Below, piece after piece: positions 24,896 through 33,368 of a stretch of 45,171 nt of DNA. Within the stretch, counting starts at the first letter, position 1. Every line of letters starts with the position of its first letter. Source of the stretch: a bacterium (lineage in GTDB: Bacteria > Pseudomonadota > Gammaproteobacteria > Burkholderiales > Burkholderiaceae_C); assembly GCA_030824555.1 (NCBI GenBank), contig JAVBXK010000074.1, positions 1-45,171 on the forward strand. The letters run 5' to 3'. The notes beneath the pieces were generated by a model. The model was not told where the DNA came from. It made no database searches and saw only the letters and a program-made list of their open reading frames with translations. The translations under genes and the position numbers were made by a program.

Positions 24896-25366
24896 ATGGC
24901 CATCACCGTTGACATCGATCTGGGTTACGAATTCACCGTCAAGGCCTCGGCCAAGGACGTGTTCGACGTGTTGTCCGATGTGCCTGCGTCTGTCAGCCAT
25001 TTCCCCAAAGTGGACAAGCTGACAGACTTGGGCGATGGCGTGTACCAGTGGGAGATGGAAAAGGTGGGCACCGCCCAGGTCAACATCCAGACGGTGTATG
25101 CCTCCAAATATGTGTCCAACCGCACCAAGGGCACTGTGGACTGGACACCAGTCAAAGGCATTGGCAATGCGCAGGTGGGCGGTAACTGGCGCATCAAGGA
25201 CGCCAAGGGACACGCAGCCATCACGCTGACCATTCAGGGTCAGGTCACGGTGCCGCTGCCCGGTCTGATGAAAATGGTGGTGGCCCCCGTGGTCGAGGGC
25301 GAGTTCGAAAAGCTCGTCGAAAAATACGTGGACAACCTCATTGCCCACTTCGGCGGCGAGGTCTGA
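24896..25366 (+). CDS. SRPBCC-family protein
   Basis: A 156-residue START/SRPBCC-fold protein, a fold with a deep cavity for hydrophobic ligands. Visible features are the opening strand VDIDLGYEFTVKASAKDVFDVLSDVPASVSHFPKV, the turn LGDGVYQWEMEKVGT, the repeating strand pattern (VNIQTVYASKY, GTVDWTPVKG, GGNWRIKDAKG, AAITLTIQGQVTVPLP) and the long C-terminal helix (VEGEFEKLVEKYVDNLIAHF). It has no signal peptide. Similar proteins are annotated as polyketide cyclase/dehydrase-like or coenzyme Q-binding, but nothing here fixes a ligand. It is convergent with rlmJ, separated by a repeat-rich gap. Confidence 0.85.
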   Translation: MAITVDIDLGYEFTVKASAKDVFDVLSDVPASVSHFPKVDKLTDLGDGVYQWEMEKVGTAQVNIQTVYASKYVSNRTKGTVDWTPVKGIGNAQVGGNWRIKDAKGHAAITLTIQGQVTVPLPGLMKMVVAPVVEGEFEKLVEKYVDNLIAHFGGEV

Positions 25367-25404
25367 GCCTCACTGTTTTCAACCCGGCGATCGGTGTCTG
25401 TCGG

Positions 25405-25446
25405 GGTGAGGCACAGACATGAATATCGATAAAAATGTGCCTCACC
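25405..25446. terminator. 11-bp perfect inverted repeat after the SRPBCC gene
   Basis: GGTGAGGCACA (25405-25415) and TGTGCCTCACC (25436-25446) form a perfect 11-bp stem with a 20-base loop. The right arm lies inside the repeat copy at 25424-25475. Likely transcript end for one or both convergent genes. Confidence 0.55.
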
Positions 25447-25475
25447 GCTTTATTGGTAAAGAAATGCTGCTATGA
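25424..25475 (-). repeat. Short palindromic repeat, copy 3, between SRPBCC gene and rlmJ
   Basis: On the minus strand it has CATAGCAGC, then CAATAAAGCGGTGAGGCAC and a T-rich end ATTTTTAT. It shares ATAAAGCGGTGA with copy 1 (12614-12679). It too lies between convergent genes. A separate hairpin CGCCAA/TTGGCG follows at 25488-25501. Confidence 0.65.
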
Positions 25476-25511
25476 AAAGCGAGATTTCGCCAATGTTGGC
25501 GTGGCCGGTTG

Positions 25512-26423
25512 TCAGGTGCCTGTTTCGAGTGTGAACCCCGCGTGCTCGTCCTGCTTCAGGGCTTCCATCATGATGGGCAGCGCTTCTTTCAGTGCAGGGG
25601 CCAGCACGTATGGTGGGTTGGCCACGAACACGCCGCTGCCTGACAGGCCCACCGGTGCGCCGCGGGCATTGCTCTGCCCAGACTTGACGCTCAGGCTGGC
25701 ATACAGCCAGGGCCTGCCCGCACGCGAAGCGGCGTTTTTGAGCTTGCGCGGCAGGTCGTGCGCTTCCGGTCGCGCCACGATGGGGTGCCAGATGAACATG
25801 CAGCCCGTGGCAAAGCGTTTGAGGGTGTCGGTCAGCAGCTCCACCACTTTGCCGTAATCGCTCTTGATCTCATAGCTGGGGTCGCAAACCAGCAGGCCAC
25901 GGCGGCTGGGTGGCGGCACCAGCGATTTCACGCCCGTGAACCCATCTGCCACGTGCAGCGTGGCCAGTTTGCGGGCGTCGCGTTGGTTCATCAGGCCGCG
26001 CAACAGGCGCTGGTCGGTGGGGTGCACCTCGAAGGCGTGCAGCCGGTCCTGGGCGCGCAGCAGCTTCTCTGCAATGAGTGGCGAGCCAGGGTAGTTGCGC
26101 AGCGTCTGTCCACTGGCAGGGGCTGTATTCTTTGCCGGTGGATTGAACTCGCGCAGCACGGCCAGGTAGTTGTCGATCAGTGTGCCCTGGCTGGGGCGCT
26201 TCAGGTTGTTGCCGTGCAGCAACGCAAAAATGCCTTCAGCGGCTTCACCGCTGGTTTGCGCCTTGTCGCCGTCAAGCCGGTACAGGCCTGCACCCGCATG
26301 GGTGTCCACCACAGACAGGGCGGTGTCTTTCTGGGTCAGGTATTGCAGGGTGCACACCAGCATGGCGTGCTTGAGTACGTCGGCGTGGTTGCCAGCGTGG
26401 AAGGCGTGTCGGTAACTGAACAT
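25512..26423 (-). CDS. rlmJ: 23S rRNA (adenine2030-N6)-methyltransferase
   Basis: RlmJ methylates A2030 of 23S rRNA with SAM. The 303-residue product has the hallmark N-terminus [19 protein letters not shown], the SAM-binding region [14 protein letters not shown], the catalytic motif DPSYE (in [15 protein letters not shown]) and the C-terminal [13 protein letters not shown]-like segment (here [17 protein letters not shown]). The length is somewhat above the E. coli protein (280). No ribosome-binding site precedes the ATG at 26423 and the best promoter ends only about 9 bases upstream, so the message may be leaderless. It is divergent from rplM with overlapping promoters. Confidence 0.95.
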   Translation of the reverse strand: MFSYRHAFHAGNHADVLKHAMLVCTLQYLTQKDTALSVVDTHAGAGLYRLDGDKAQTSGEAAEGIFALLHGNNLKRPSQGTLIDNYLAVLREFNPPAKNTAPASGQTLRNYPGSPLIAEKLLRAQDRLHAFEVHPTDQRLLRGLMNQRDARKLATLHVADGFTGVKSLVPPPSRRGLLVCDPSYEIKSDYGKVVELLTDTLKRFATGCMFIWHPIVARPEAHDLPRKLKNAASRAGRPWLYASLSVKSGQSNARGAPVGLSGSGVFVANPPYVLAPALKEALPIMMEALKQDEHAGFTLETGT

Positions 26424-26431
26424 GGGTGCTT

Positions 26432-26460
26432 ATGGTAGCGGTTGGCATCCGCCGTGTGAA
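26432..26460 (-). promoter_or_regulatory. Possible promoter of rlmJ
   Basis: On the minus strand TTCACA (26455-26460), 17 bases, TACCAT (26432-26437). The predicted start is about 26425, next to the rlmJ ATG, which implies a leaderless message. It overlaps the rplM -35 box. Confidence 0.4.
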
Positions 26461-26470
26461 TTTGTATAAT
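26442..26470 (+). promoter_or_regulatory. Sigma-70 promoter of rplM-rpsI
   Basis: TTGGCA (26442-26447), exactly 17 bases, TATAAT (26465-26470). This is a near-consensus promoter, as expected for a ribosomal protein operon. Transcription should start near 26477. Confidence 0.88.
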
Positions 26471-26476
26471 GGCAGG

Positions 26477-26623
26477 CTTTGCAGCGATTGTCAGGCTCCG
26501 CGGCAAATGTTCGTGCCGTGCAGGTTTTTGGCCCGCACAGTGCGAAATTCCCACCTAAGAGGTTTCCAGCAGAGAAACACCGACCGTGGAAAAGAGCCTT
26601 TTTCTCACTCGATTGAATCAACC
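26477..26623 (+). promoter_or_regulatory. rplM-rpsI 5' leader
   Basis: About 147 bases of untranslated leader with several small stems, including GGCA/TGCC, GTGC/GCAC and GTTTC/GAAAC just before the start region. In E. coli, L13 represses translation of its own rplM-rpsI message, so an autogenous control element could lie here. I do not recognise a conserved family. Confidence 0.4.
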
Positions 26624-27052
26624 ATGAAAACTTTCAGCGCCAAACCCGCTGACGTGGTGCACGAGTGGTTTGTTGTTGACGCCACCGATAAGGTGCTCGG
26701 CCGGGTAGCCAGCGAAGTTGCCCTCCGTCTGCGTGGTAAACACAAAGCCATTTATACGCCTCACGTCGATACCGGCGATTACATCGTCGTCGTCAACGCA
26801 GCCCAACTCAAAGTCACGGGCACCAAAGCCTTGGACAAAATGTACTACCGCCACTCCGGTTACCCCGGTGGCATCTATGGTACGAACTTCCGTGACATGC
26901 AGGCCAAACACCCTGGCCGTGCCCTGGAAAAAGCCGTCAAGGGCATGCTGCCCAAAGGCCCCCTGGGTTACGCCATGATCAAGAAGCTCAAGGTGTACGG
27001 TGGTGCAGAGCACCCCCACACCGCCCAGCAACCCAAAGTGTTGGAAATCTAA
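26624..27052 (+). CDS. rplM: 50S ribosomal protein L13
   Basis: L13 is an early-assembling large-subunit protein. The 142-residue product is exactly the usual length, with the conserved segments [65 protein letters not shown] and [21 protein letters not shown]. The ATG at 26624 gives this length; the open frame running upstream to 26426 crosses the promoter and is not coding. rpsI follows after 9 bases. Confidence 0.99.
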   Translation: MKTFSAKPADVVHEWFVVDATDKVLGRVASEVALRLRGKHKAIYTPHVDTGDYIVVVNAAQLKVTGTKALDKMYYRHSGYPGGIYGTNFRDMQAKHPGRALEKAVKGMLPKGPLGYAMIKKLKVYGGAEHPHTAQQPKVLEI

Positions 27053-27061
27053 GGAGCTGAC

Positions 27062-27454
27062 ATGATTGGTGAATGGAACAATGGCACCGGCCGTCGCAAA
27101 TCGAGCGTCGCCCGCGTGTTTCTGAAAAAAGGCTCCGGCAAGATCACGGTCAACGGTAAAGACATCGAAGCTTTCTTCGGTCGTCAAACCTCGATCATGA
27201 TCGCCAAGCAACCCCTGCTGCTGACCGACAACGCCGAATCTTTCGACGTCATGGTCAATGTGCACGGCGGTGGCGAATCCGGTCAGGCTGGCGCTGTGCG
27301 CCATGGCATCACACGTGCCCTGATCGACTACGACGCAACGCTGAAGCCAGTGCTGTCTCAAGCCGGTTACGTCACCCGTGACGCTCGCGAAGTCGAACGT
27401 AAAAAGGTCGGTCTGCGTTCCGCACGCCGCCGCAAGCAGTTCAGCAAGCGCTGA
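27062..27454 (+). CDS. rpsI: 30S ribosomal protein S9
   Basis: S9 is a small-subunit protein whose C-terminal tail reaches the P-site tRNA. The 130-residue product has the S9 features [42 protein letters not shown], and the basic tail [18 protein letters not shown] ending in Lys-Arg. AAGGAG lies before the ATG at 27062. It forms the classical two-gene operon with rplM and ends at a strong terminator. Confidence 0.99.
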   Translation: MIGEWNNGTGRRKSSVARVFLKKGSGKITVNGKDIEAFFGRQTSIMIAKQPLLLTDNAESFDVMVNVHGGGESGQAGAVRHGITRALIDYDATLKPVLSQAGYVTRDAREVERKKVGLRSARRRKQFSKR

Positions 27455-27501
27455 TCGTTTGCTCGCGCAGTCATTGGCTTCACGCCAGTGTGCTGTGTTA
27501 C

Positions 27502-27538
27502 AAAAACCGCCCGCAAGTTATGCTTGGGGCGGTTTTTT
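27502..27538 (+). terminator. Intrinsic terminator after rpsI
   Basis: AAAAACCGCCC and GGGCGGTTTTT form an 11-bp stem; with the A and T runs on its two sides it can act in both directions. The T run on the plus strand is six bases. It ends the rplM-rpsI message. Confidence 0.9.
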
Positions 27539-27601
27539 CACGTCTGCCGGAGGTGTTTGCGTGGTTCATGCATGGCGAGTCAGCTGGGCTGAGGTGGTTG
27601 T

Positions 27602-28321
27602 GTGCGTCTGAGGCTGTGGCGTCGGCGGTTGACCATCAGCGCACCCCGCATGGCCATACGCAGTGCCCTGCCATGGCCCGTGCGTTGGCTGGTGGGCGGG
27701 TTGGTGCTGGGGTTGTCGGCAGCGCTGGCACTGTGGGCGTTCGAGTTTGGCCGCGAGATCGCGGGTCTGGATCGGCACAGCCGTGACGAGCTGCAGCAGC
27801 TGCGTGCCGACAATGAGAAGTTGCTTGCAGCAATGGAAAAGGCGCAGTCGGTGGCCAACACGGCCGAGAGCCTGCTGACCACCGAACGGACTGCGCAAGA
27901 CCGGTTGGCCGCGCAGCTGCGAGAGCTGGAAGAAACCAACCGGAACCTGCGCCGCGAGCTGGGTTTTTTCGAGCAGCTGATGCCCGCCAGTGGCGCGACG
28001 ACAGCCAGCATACGTGGCTTGCGGGCGCGCAGGGCAGAGCCTTCACGTGTGAGCTGGCAGCTGTTGGTGGTGCAACCGGCGCGCAATGCACAGGAATTCA
28101 AAGCCGAGCTGGAAATCACGTTGACTGGCATCCTGGAAGGCAAACCGTGGTCCATCAAGGATCCGGCGGCCAAGCGTGCCGTCAGTGTGAAGCAATACTT
28201 GCGCTTGGTAGGCGAATCGGCCGTACCGGGGAATGCCGTGGTACAAAGCGTCACCGTTCGTCTGATGCAAGGTGCCCATGCAGTGCTTTCGCAGACAGTG
28301 AAGGTGGGGAATGAACCCTGA
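27602..28321 (+). CDS. DUF6776-type membrane-anchored coiled-coil protein
   Basis: The 239-residue protein has a basic N-terminus, one membrane segment (about residues 28-48, WLVGGLVLGLSAALALWAF), a coiled coil (about 58-125, LQQLRADNEKLLAAMEKAQS ... LAAQLRELEETNRNLRRELGFFEQLMP) and a beta-rich C-terminal domain (about 145-239). This build matches the DUF6776 family found in beta-proteobacteria. The C-terminal part should be periplasmic. The GTG at 27602 has GAGGTGG just upstream; the ATG at 27650 is an alternative. The bactofilin gene follows after 20 bases, so a joint role in envelope shape or organisation is plausible. The biochemical role is not known. Confidence 0.75.
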   Translation: MRLRLWRRRLTISAPRMAIRSALPWPVRWLVGGLVLGLSAALALWAFEFGREIAGLDRHSRDELQQLRADNEKLLAAMEKAQSVANTAESLLTTERTAQDRLAAQLRELEETNRNLRRELGFFEQLMPASGATTASIRGLRARRAEPSRVSWQLLVVQPARNAQEFKAELEITLTGILEGKPWSIKDPAAKRAVSVKQYLRLVGESAVPGNAVVQSVTVRLMQGAHAVLSQTVKVGNEP

Positions 28322-28341
28322 CACCGTTGAGGAGACAGCTC

Positions 28342-28743
28342 ATGTTCGGCAAGAAAAAACATCCCCCCATCAGGAGTCTGATTGCGCAAGGCACGGTCAT
28401 CACGGGTGACGTTTCATTCGCTGACGGCTTGCGCATCGACGGTGAAATAAGGGGCAACGTCGTGGCTGCCGAGGGGCAAAGCAGCATCCTGGTGGTGAGC
28501 GAAACGGGTGTGGTCACCGGGGACATCCGTGCCGACCTGATCGTGATCAACGGCTCGGCCCACGGGCCGGTCTGTGCCGCCGACCTGCTGGAGTTGCAGC
28601 CCAAGGCCCGGGTGGAAGGGGATGTGTCTTACAAGGCGCTGGAAATGCACCAAGGCGCTACCATCACCGGCAAATTGCAGCCCATCCTGCCCGATGGGGT
28701 GGCTGACAAAGTCCCTTTGAAGCTCGCATCCAGCAACGGGTGA
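28342..28743 (+). CDS. Bactofilin (polymerising cytoskeletal protein)
   Basis: Bactofilins form nucleotide-independent filaments near the membrane and help place cell-wall enzymes. The 133-residue protein has the N-terminal membrane-targeting-like stretch MFGKKKHPPIRSLI, then the beta-helix bactofilin domain (about 17-110) with repeating hydrophobic-glycine turns (GTVITGDVSFADGLRIDGEI, GVVTGDIRADLIVINGSAHG, ARVEGDVSYKALEMHQGATI). GAGGAG precedes the ATG at 28342. It is paired with the DUF6776 gene; an M23 peptidase, a frequent partner of bactofilins in other bacteria, is 2 kb away on the other strand. Confidence 0.9.
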   Translation: MFGKKKHPPIRSLIAQGTVITGDVSFADGLRIDGEIRGNVVAAEGQSSILVVSETGVVTGDIRADLIVINGSAHGPVCAADLLELQPKARVEGDVSYKALEMHQGATITGKLQPILPDGVADKVPLKLASSNG

Positions 28744-28759
28744 GGGCACAAGATTTGCT

Positions 28760-28784
28760 AATCCGAGTAAAATAGTTGCCTATT
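28760..28784. promoter_or_regulatory. IscR-like operator upstream of erpA
   Basis: The 25-base site begins AATCCGAGTAAAATAGT and ends CTATT. On the minus strand it reads as the type 1 IscR pattern with ACTCGGATT at one end and AATAG at the other. IscR controls Fe-S assembly genes, including erpA in E. coli, so site and gene fit. The match was judged by eye from memory of the motif. TAAAAT inside the site (28768-28773) may also be the -10 box. Confidence 0.5.
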
Positions 28785-28785
28785 A

Positions 28786-28806
28786 ACTGACGCTCACGGC
28801 GTCAGT
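28786..28806 (+). repeat. Hairpin in the erpA leader
   Basis: ACTGACGC (28786-28793) and GCGTCAGT (28799-28806) form a perfect 8-bp stem with a 5-base loop, directly after the IscR-like site and 31 bases before the erpA start. Possibly a message-stabilising or regulatory stem. Confidence 0.55.
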
Positions 28807-28837
28807 GCAACCGATCATTTTTTCAGCGAGGTTTCTC

Positions 28838-29203
28838 ATGAGTGCAGTGGCCGAAAACATCCAGACCGACATGCCCCTTCCCTTGGTTTTCACTGACAGC
28901 GCTGCGGCCAAAGTGGCCGACCTGATTGCCGAAGAAGGCAACCCGGACCTGAAGTTGCGCGTGTTTGTGCAAGGCGGCGGGTGTTCGGGCTTTCAATATG
29001 GTTTCACGTTCGACGAAATCACGAACGACGACGACACGGTCATGAGCAAAAACGGCGTGTCGCTGCTGATCGATGCCATGAGCTACCAGTACCTGGTGGG
29101 CGCGGAAATCGACTACAAGGAAGACTTGGAAGGCGCGCAGTTCGTCATCAAAAACCCCAACGCCACCACCACCTGCGGGTGTGGCTCCAGCTTCAGCGCC
29201 TGA
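28838..29203 (+). CDS. erpA: Iron-sulfur cluster insertion protein ErpA
   Basis: ErpA is an A-type carrier that passes Fe-S clusters to target enzymes. The 121-residue protein has the three ligand cysteines Cys49 ([11 protein letters not shown]), Cys113 and Cys115 (TTCGCGSSF). The remaining A-type sequence ([52 protein letters not shown]) is also present. The ATG at 28838 has GCGAGG upstream; an earlier in-frame start at 28805 would use the leader hairpin. It is convergent with anmK; an IscR-like operator precedes it. Confidence 0.97.
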   Translation: MSAVAENIQTDMPLPLVFTDSAAAKVADLIAEEGNPDLKLRVFVQGGGCSGFQYGFTFDEITNDDDTVMSKNGVSLLIDAMSYQYLVGAEIDYKEDLEGAQFVIKNPNATTTCGCGSSFSA

Positions 29204-29280
29204 CGCGCTGTCCTGCGCACGACCCTGACGAGACGGGTGCGGCGTGTCTCGCGGCAGCCATTGACCTCGCCGTCAGGCGT

Positions 29281-30411
29281 TCACACCGGGTAAATGGCCC
29301 CCAGTATGCGGGCCCCTGCTGCCCCGGTGACGGCCACCACGTTGCCAGGCGTGCCCAGCAACGTTTGTTCGGCAAGCCATGCAAATGCAGCAGCCTCCAC
29401 GTCCATGGCGGGTAGCCCCGCGCTGTCTGACGGGGCCACACTTGCAGCGGGCAGCGCGTGTTGCAAGCCCGTCATCAGTTGGGCATTGAATGCGCCCCCC
29501 CCGCAGACCACCACACTTTTCACATCGCCGGGCAGCGCGAGCGCGACGCTGTGGGCAGTCAGTGCACACAAGGTGGCTTGCACGTCAGGTGCCACCACGT
29601 GTGGCGTGCCACATGCGGCCAGATGCTGGTCAATCCATCGTGCGTTGAACAGCTCGCGCCCAGTGCTTTTCGGCCCTGTGAGGCTGAAATAGGGGTCTTG
29701 CAGCATGTGCCCCAGCAACTCAGCCTGAACCTTGCCTTGCGCCCCCCAGGCACCACCCGCATCGAAACGCTGTCCGGTGTGTCGTTCGCACCAAAGGTCC
29801 ATCAGCACGTTGCCAGGTCCGGTGTCGAAGCCCGTGATGCTGCCATCAGGGGGCAGCAGCGTGACATTGGCCATGCCTCCGATGTTGACCACGGCCACGT
29901 GCGTGTCGGGTTGCGAAAACACGGCGCGGTGGAAGGCGGGCACCAGCGGTGCACCCTGACCACCGGCCGCCACGTCGCGGCTGCGAAAGTCAGCCACCAC
30001 CGTGAGCCCTGTCAGTTCTGCCAGCAAGGCAGGGTTGTTCAACTGTGTGGTGTACGCGACCCAAGGTGCGTCAACGCTGGCACGTGCGCCGGGGAGCGCA
30101 GGCTGGTGGCGCACGGTTTGACCGTGTGCGCCAATGGCCCGGATGGCGCTGCGTGGCAACCCGGCATCGGACAGCAACCGGTTGACCAACCGAGCGTAGC
30201 CACGTACCAGTTCGTTGGCGGCCAGGCTGGCCAGGTGCAGTTCGTTGTGGCCAGGGCTGTTCAGTGCAAGGAGCTTGCTCCGCAGGTCAGCGGGCATGTC
30301 CAGGTGCACGGCGTGCGTGACGGTCAGCGCTTGGCCATCCCGACGAAGGATGACACCGTCCAGGCCGTCCAGCGAGGTGCCTGACATCAGGCCGATGTGG
30401 TGTGTGACCAT
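29281..30411 (-). CDS. anmK: Anhydro-N-acetylmuramic acid kinase
   Basis: AnmK phosphorylates and opens 1,6-anhydro-N-acetylmuramic acid during peptidoglycan recycling. The 376-residue product has the opening GLMSGTSLDGLDGVIL, the mid-domain AIGAHGQTVRHQP, NIGGMANVTLLPPDG, GFDTGPGNVLMDLWC and VVVCGGGAFNAQLM, all typical of the ASKHA-fold sugar kinase family, and is the normal length. It lies downstream of the M23 peptidase gene on the same strand; a terminator hairpin separates them. Cell-wall turnover is a common theme for this pair. Confidence 0.97.
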   Translation of the reverse strand: MVTHHIGLMSGTSLDGLDGVILRRDGQALTVTHAVHLDMPADLRSKLLALNSPGHNELHLASLAANELVRGYARLVNRLLSDAGLPRSAIRAIGAHGQTVRHQPALPGARASVDAPWVAYTTQLNNPALLAELTGLTVVADFRSRDVAAGGQGAPLVPAFHRAVFSQPDTHVAVVNIGGMANVTLLPPDGSITGFDTGPGNVLMDLWCERHTGQRFDAGGAWGAQGKVQAELLGHMLQDPYFSLTGPKSTGRELFNARWIDQHLAACGTPHVVAPDVQATLCALTAHSVALALPGDVKSVVVCGGGAFNAQLMTGLQHALPAASVAPSDSAGLPAMDVEAAAFAWLAEQTLLGTPGNVVAVTGAAGARILGAIYPV

Positions 30412-30430
30412 GACTTGAGTGTGTGAGCCA

Positions 30431-30457
30431 ATAAAAAGGCCGCTGTGACAGCGGCCT
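30431..30457 (-). terminator. Intrinsic terminator after the M23 peptidase gene
   Basis: AGGCCGCTG (30437-30445) and CAGCGGCCT (30449-30457) form a 9-bp stem around TGA. On the minus strand a T-rich tract follows. It separates the M23 gene from anmK, only 20-46 bases before the anmK start. Confidence 0.85.
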
Positions 30458-30511
30458 GCGAAAGGGGGGGCGAAGGGCTGCAGAGGGTTGTTGGGAGGCG
30501 TCAGCGGGTGA

Positions 30512-31870
30512 TCATTCCGCGCTGGCGGTCATCACCTGGCGTGCAGCGGCCAGCTCAACGTTCAGGTTCTTGACGAGTGCGTTGAAGGCAGGGCGTGCGC
30601 TGGCCGAGACCGGTACGGTTTCACCCTGTTTGGCGATGATGGACGGATCGCGGAACGCGCCTTGTTCGATGAATTCAAAGTGCAGGTGCGGACCCGTTGA
30701 CACACCCGTTGTGCCCACGGCTCCAATGTTCGAGCCTTGCTCGACACGTTGGCCTTTTTTCACGTTGATGCGGCTCAGGTGACCATAGGCCGTGGCCTGA
30801 CCGTTGCGGTGCTGGACGACAATGTAGTTGCCGTAGCCATTGCGCCAGCCAGCGAAATCGACCACGCCATCACCCACCACGCGCACGGCCGTGCCGGTTG
30901 GGGCTGCGTAGTCAATGCCCGTGTGGGCCGCCATCAGGCCGCGCACGGGGTGGAAACGCATGCCATACCCGCTGCTGACGCGGGAAAATTCCAGTGGCGA
31001 TGCCAAGTAAGAACGGCGCTTGCTCTGGCCATCCAAGGTGTAGTAGCCGCCTTTGCTGCCGGGTTCCTGGAACCAGACACTCTGGAGCGCTTTGCCGTCG
31101 TTGATGAATTCAGCGCTCAGCACGCGGCCCGTTCGAACCGGTTCGCCGTCAAGTTCAAGTGACTCGTACACCACACTGAAGCGGTCGCCCTTGCGCAGGT
31201 CACGCCGGAAGTCGATGTCACCTGAAAAAATTTCGGCCAGTTGCGTGGCCACCGCGTCAGGCATGCGGGCTGCATCGGTCGCGGCAAACAGCGAACTTTG
31301 GATGGTCCCGCTGGAGGTGCGAATGGTGGGCTTGAGGTCGCCAAAAGACAGTTTGGCCAGAAAGGCATTGCCGTGACGCTCGACCGTCAGTTTGCGGTAG
31401 GCCCGTTCGTCTGCGGCGGGCCAGCTGGCCGTCAATTTCTGCAGGGCTTGCCGACCGTCTGTTTCCACCGACACCTGCTTGCCCGCACGGCCTGCCAGCA
31501 GTTCCCTGGCCTGTGGGGTGTTGCGCAAAAAGTTAGCGGCTTGGGTGTCAGACACGCTCAGACGCTGCAGGAGCGAGTTGACGGTGTCGTCACGACGGGT
31601 TTGGTCCATCCGGTACAGCACCATGGGTGTGGACGCCCCACTGGGTGTCGACCACCGCGCGGTGTCGGTGCGGCCGTCGCTGTCCAGGTTGACGGCTTCG
31701 AGCACTTCGCGCACGGGCAGCTTGGCTGCATCGGGGGCGAGGGGGGCGATACCGAATGCGGTGACGCCTGTGCCGAGGAGAAGGGTGCCGATGGCGCCCA
31801 TGACGCGCCGGGGGTGCTTTTGGCATGCGGCCAAGGCGGCCAGTGCCATCGCTTTGAATTCAGAAACCAT
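30512..31870 (-). CDS. M23-family metallopeptidase (murein endopeptidase)
   Basis: The protein probably cuts peptide cross-links in peptidoglycan. It has 452 residues: a short cytoplasmic N-terminus, one membrane anchor (about 20-40, VMGAIGTLLLGTGVTAFGIA), a periplasmic region with an OapA/SH3-like part (about 200-300), and a C-terminal M23 (LytM) domain (about 315-425). The zinc ligands are intact: the HxxxxxxxD type site in AAHTGIDYAAP and the HxH site in GPHLHFEFIE; a further His occurs in ATAYGHLSRI. The architecture resembles E. coli MepM. The ATG at 31870 is favoured; the open frame runs on to 32005, but that part is Pro/Arg/His-rich and crosses the divergent promoter region. It is divergent from tyrS and followed by a terminator. 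Confidence 0.92.
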   Translation of the reverse strand: MVSEFKAMALAALAACQKHPRRVMGAIGTLLLGTGVTAFGIAPLAPDAAKLPVREVLEAVNLDSDGRTDTARWSTPSGASTPMVLYRMDQTRRDDTVNSLLQRLSVSDTQAANFLRNTPQARELLAGRAGKQVSVETDGRQALQKLTASWPAADERAYRKLTVERHGNAFLAKLSFGDLKPTIRTSSGTIQSSLFAATDAARMPDAVATQLAEIFSGDIDFRRDLRKGDRFSVVYESLELDGEPVRTGRVLSAEFINDGKALQSVWFQEPGSKGGYYTLDGQSKRRSYLASPLEFSRVSSGYGMRFHPVRGLMAAHTGIDYAAPTGTAVRVVGDGVVDFAGWRNGYGNYIVVQHRNGQATAYGHLSRINVKKGQRVEQGSNIGAVGTTGVSTGPHLHFEFIEQGAFRDPSIIAKQGETVPVSASARPAFNALVKNLNVELAAARQVMTASAE

Positions 31871-32053
31871 CACTGTTTGAACATCCAACGTTGCCCGTCT
31901 CTGTGGACGGTGGGTGTGTGAGGGGGGGGAGGTGGCTGATGGTCGGGCGGTTGGCTGGTGCGCGCGGGGGAGGCGCACGGCAACTAAAATCGCCATCAAA
32001 GGCAACTTAAAAGTATAGCCCCACCAGGGGTTCAGTCATCATTGAAAACCCTT

Positions 32054-33337
32054 ATGAAAACCGATCCATCCTTGCAGGCCATTCCCGCTCCATCCCATCC
32101 GACGCAGGGCGCCGCTGTAGGCCCGTTGAGCGATGCCGTGCAGGAGGCCCTGGCAGTCACGCTGCGCGGTTGCGAGGAGTTGATTCCGCAGGCCGATTGG
32201 GCTAAAAAATTGCAGCGCTCAGAGCAGACAGGACAAGCGCTGCGCATCAAATTGGGTCTAGATCCGACAGCGCCTGACATCCACATCGGCCACACCGTGG
32301 TGCTGAACAAGATGCGTCAGTTGCAGAACCTGGGGCACCAGGTGATTTTTTTGATTGGCGATTTCACCAGCCTGATCGGCGACCCGTCCGGTCGCAACAG
32401 CACCCGTCCGCCACTGACCACCGAGCAGATCAAGGCCAACGCCGAAACCTATTACAAGCAGGCCAGCCTGGTGCTGGACCCGGCCAAAACCGAAATTCGC
32501 TACAACAGCGAGTGGAGCCTGCCGCTGGGCAGCATGGGCATGATCCAGCTGGCTGCCAAGTACACCGTGGCGCGCATGATGGAGCGCAACGACTTTCACG
32601 ATCGCTTCCATGCGGGCACGCCCATCAGCGTGCACGAGTTCTTGTACCCGCTGATGCAGGGCTACGACTCGGTGGCGCTGAAAAGTGACCTGGAGTTGGG
32701 TGGCACCGACCAGAAGTTCAACCTGCTGATGGGGCGCCATTTGCAAGGCGAATACGGGCAGGAGCCTCAGTGCATCCTGACCATGCCGCTGCTGGTGGGG
32801 CTGGACGGCGTGGACAAAATGTCCAAGTCCAAGCACAACTACATCGGCATCACCGAAGAGGCCAACAGCATGTTCGCCAAGGTGCTGTCGATCAGCGACA
32901 CATTGATGTGGGACTGGTACACACTGCTGAGCTTCCAGACCGAGGCACAGATTGCCGCCCTCAAGGCCGAAGTGGCCGCTGGCCGCAACCCCAAAGACGC
33001 CAAGGTGGCGCTGGCCAAGGAAATCACCGCCCGCTTCCACAGCGCGGCTGCTGCCGATGCGGCCGAGCAAGACTTCATCAACCGCAGCAAAGGCGGTGTG
33101 CCAGACGACATTCCCGAGGTCAGCCTGCCGCTGGGTGACGGCGGTGTGCTGGGCATTGCTGCCCTGCTGAAGTCTGCCGGACTGGCTGCGTCTGGCTCGG
33201 AAGCTGGGCGTCTGGTGGAAGGCGGCGGCGTGCGGGTGGATTCCTGCGCAGTGTCGGACAAGGGGTTGAAACTGGCCGCAGGCACCTATGTGGTGCAAGT
33301 GGGCAAGCGCAAGTTCGCCCGTGTGACGCTGGCCTGA
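32054..33337 (+). CDS. tyrS: Tyrosyl-tRNA synthetase
   Basis: The enzyme charges tRNA-Tyr with tyrosine. The 427-residue product has the class I signature [17 protein letters not shown], the tyrosine-binding region [14 protein letters not shown], the KMSKS loop ([14 protein letters not shown]) and a C-terminal S4 RNA-binding domain (about 355-420, [16 protein letters not shown]). The [11 protein letters not shown] form places it in the HiTyrS-like (type II) subfamily rather than the E. coli-like one. The ATG at 32054 has no clear ribosome-binding site. It is divergent from the M23 gene, with 183 bases between the two starts. Confidence 0.98.
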   Translation: MKTDPSLQAIPAPSHPTQGAAVGPLSDAVQEALAVTLRGCEELIPQADWAKKLQRSEQTGQALRIKLGLDPTAPDIHIGHTVVLNKMRQLQNLGHQVIFLIGDFTSLIGDPSGRNSTRPPLTTEQIKANAETYYKQASLVLDPAKTEIRYNSEWSLPLGSMGMIQLAAKYTVARMMERNDFHDRFHAGTPISVHEFLYPLMQGYDSVALKSDLELGGTDQKFNLLMGRHLQGEYGQEPQCILTMPLLVGLDGVDKMSKSKHNYIGITEEANSMFAKVLSISDTLMWDWYTLLSFQTEAQIAALKAEVAAGRNPKDAKVALAKEITARFHSAAAADAAEQDFINRSKGGVPDDIPEVSLPLGDGGVLGIAALLKSAGLAASGSEAGRLVEGGGVRVDSCAVSDKGLKLAAGTYVVQVGKRKFARVTLA

Positions 33338-33368
33338 CCGGGAGGCGCTCGCCGGGCCGCTGCGTCGC

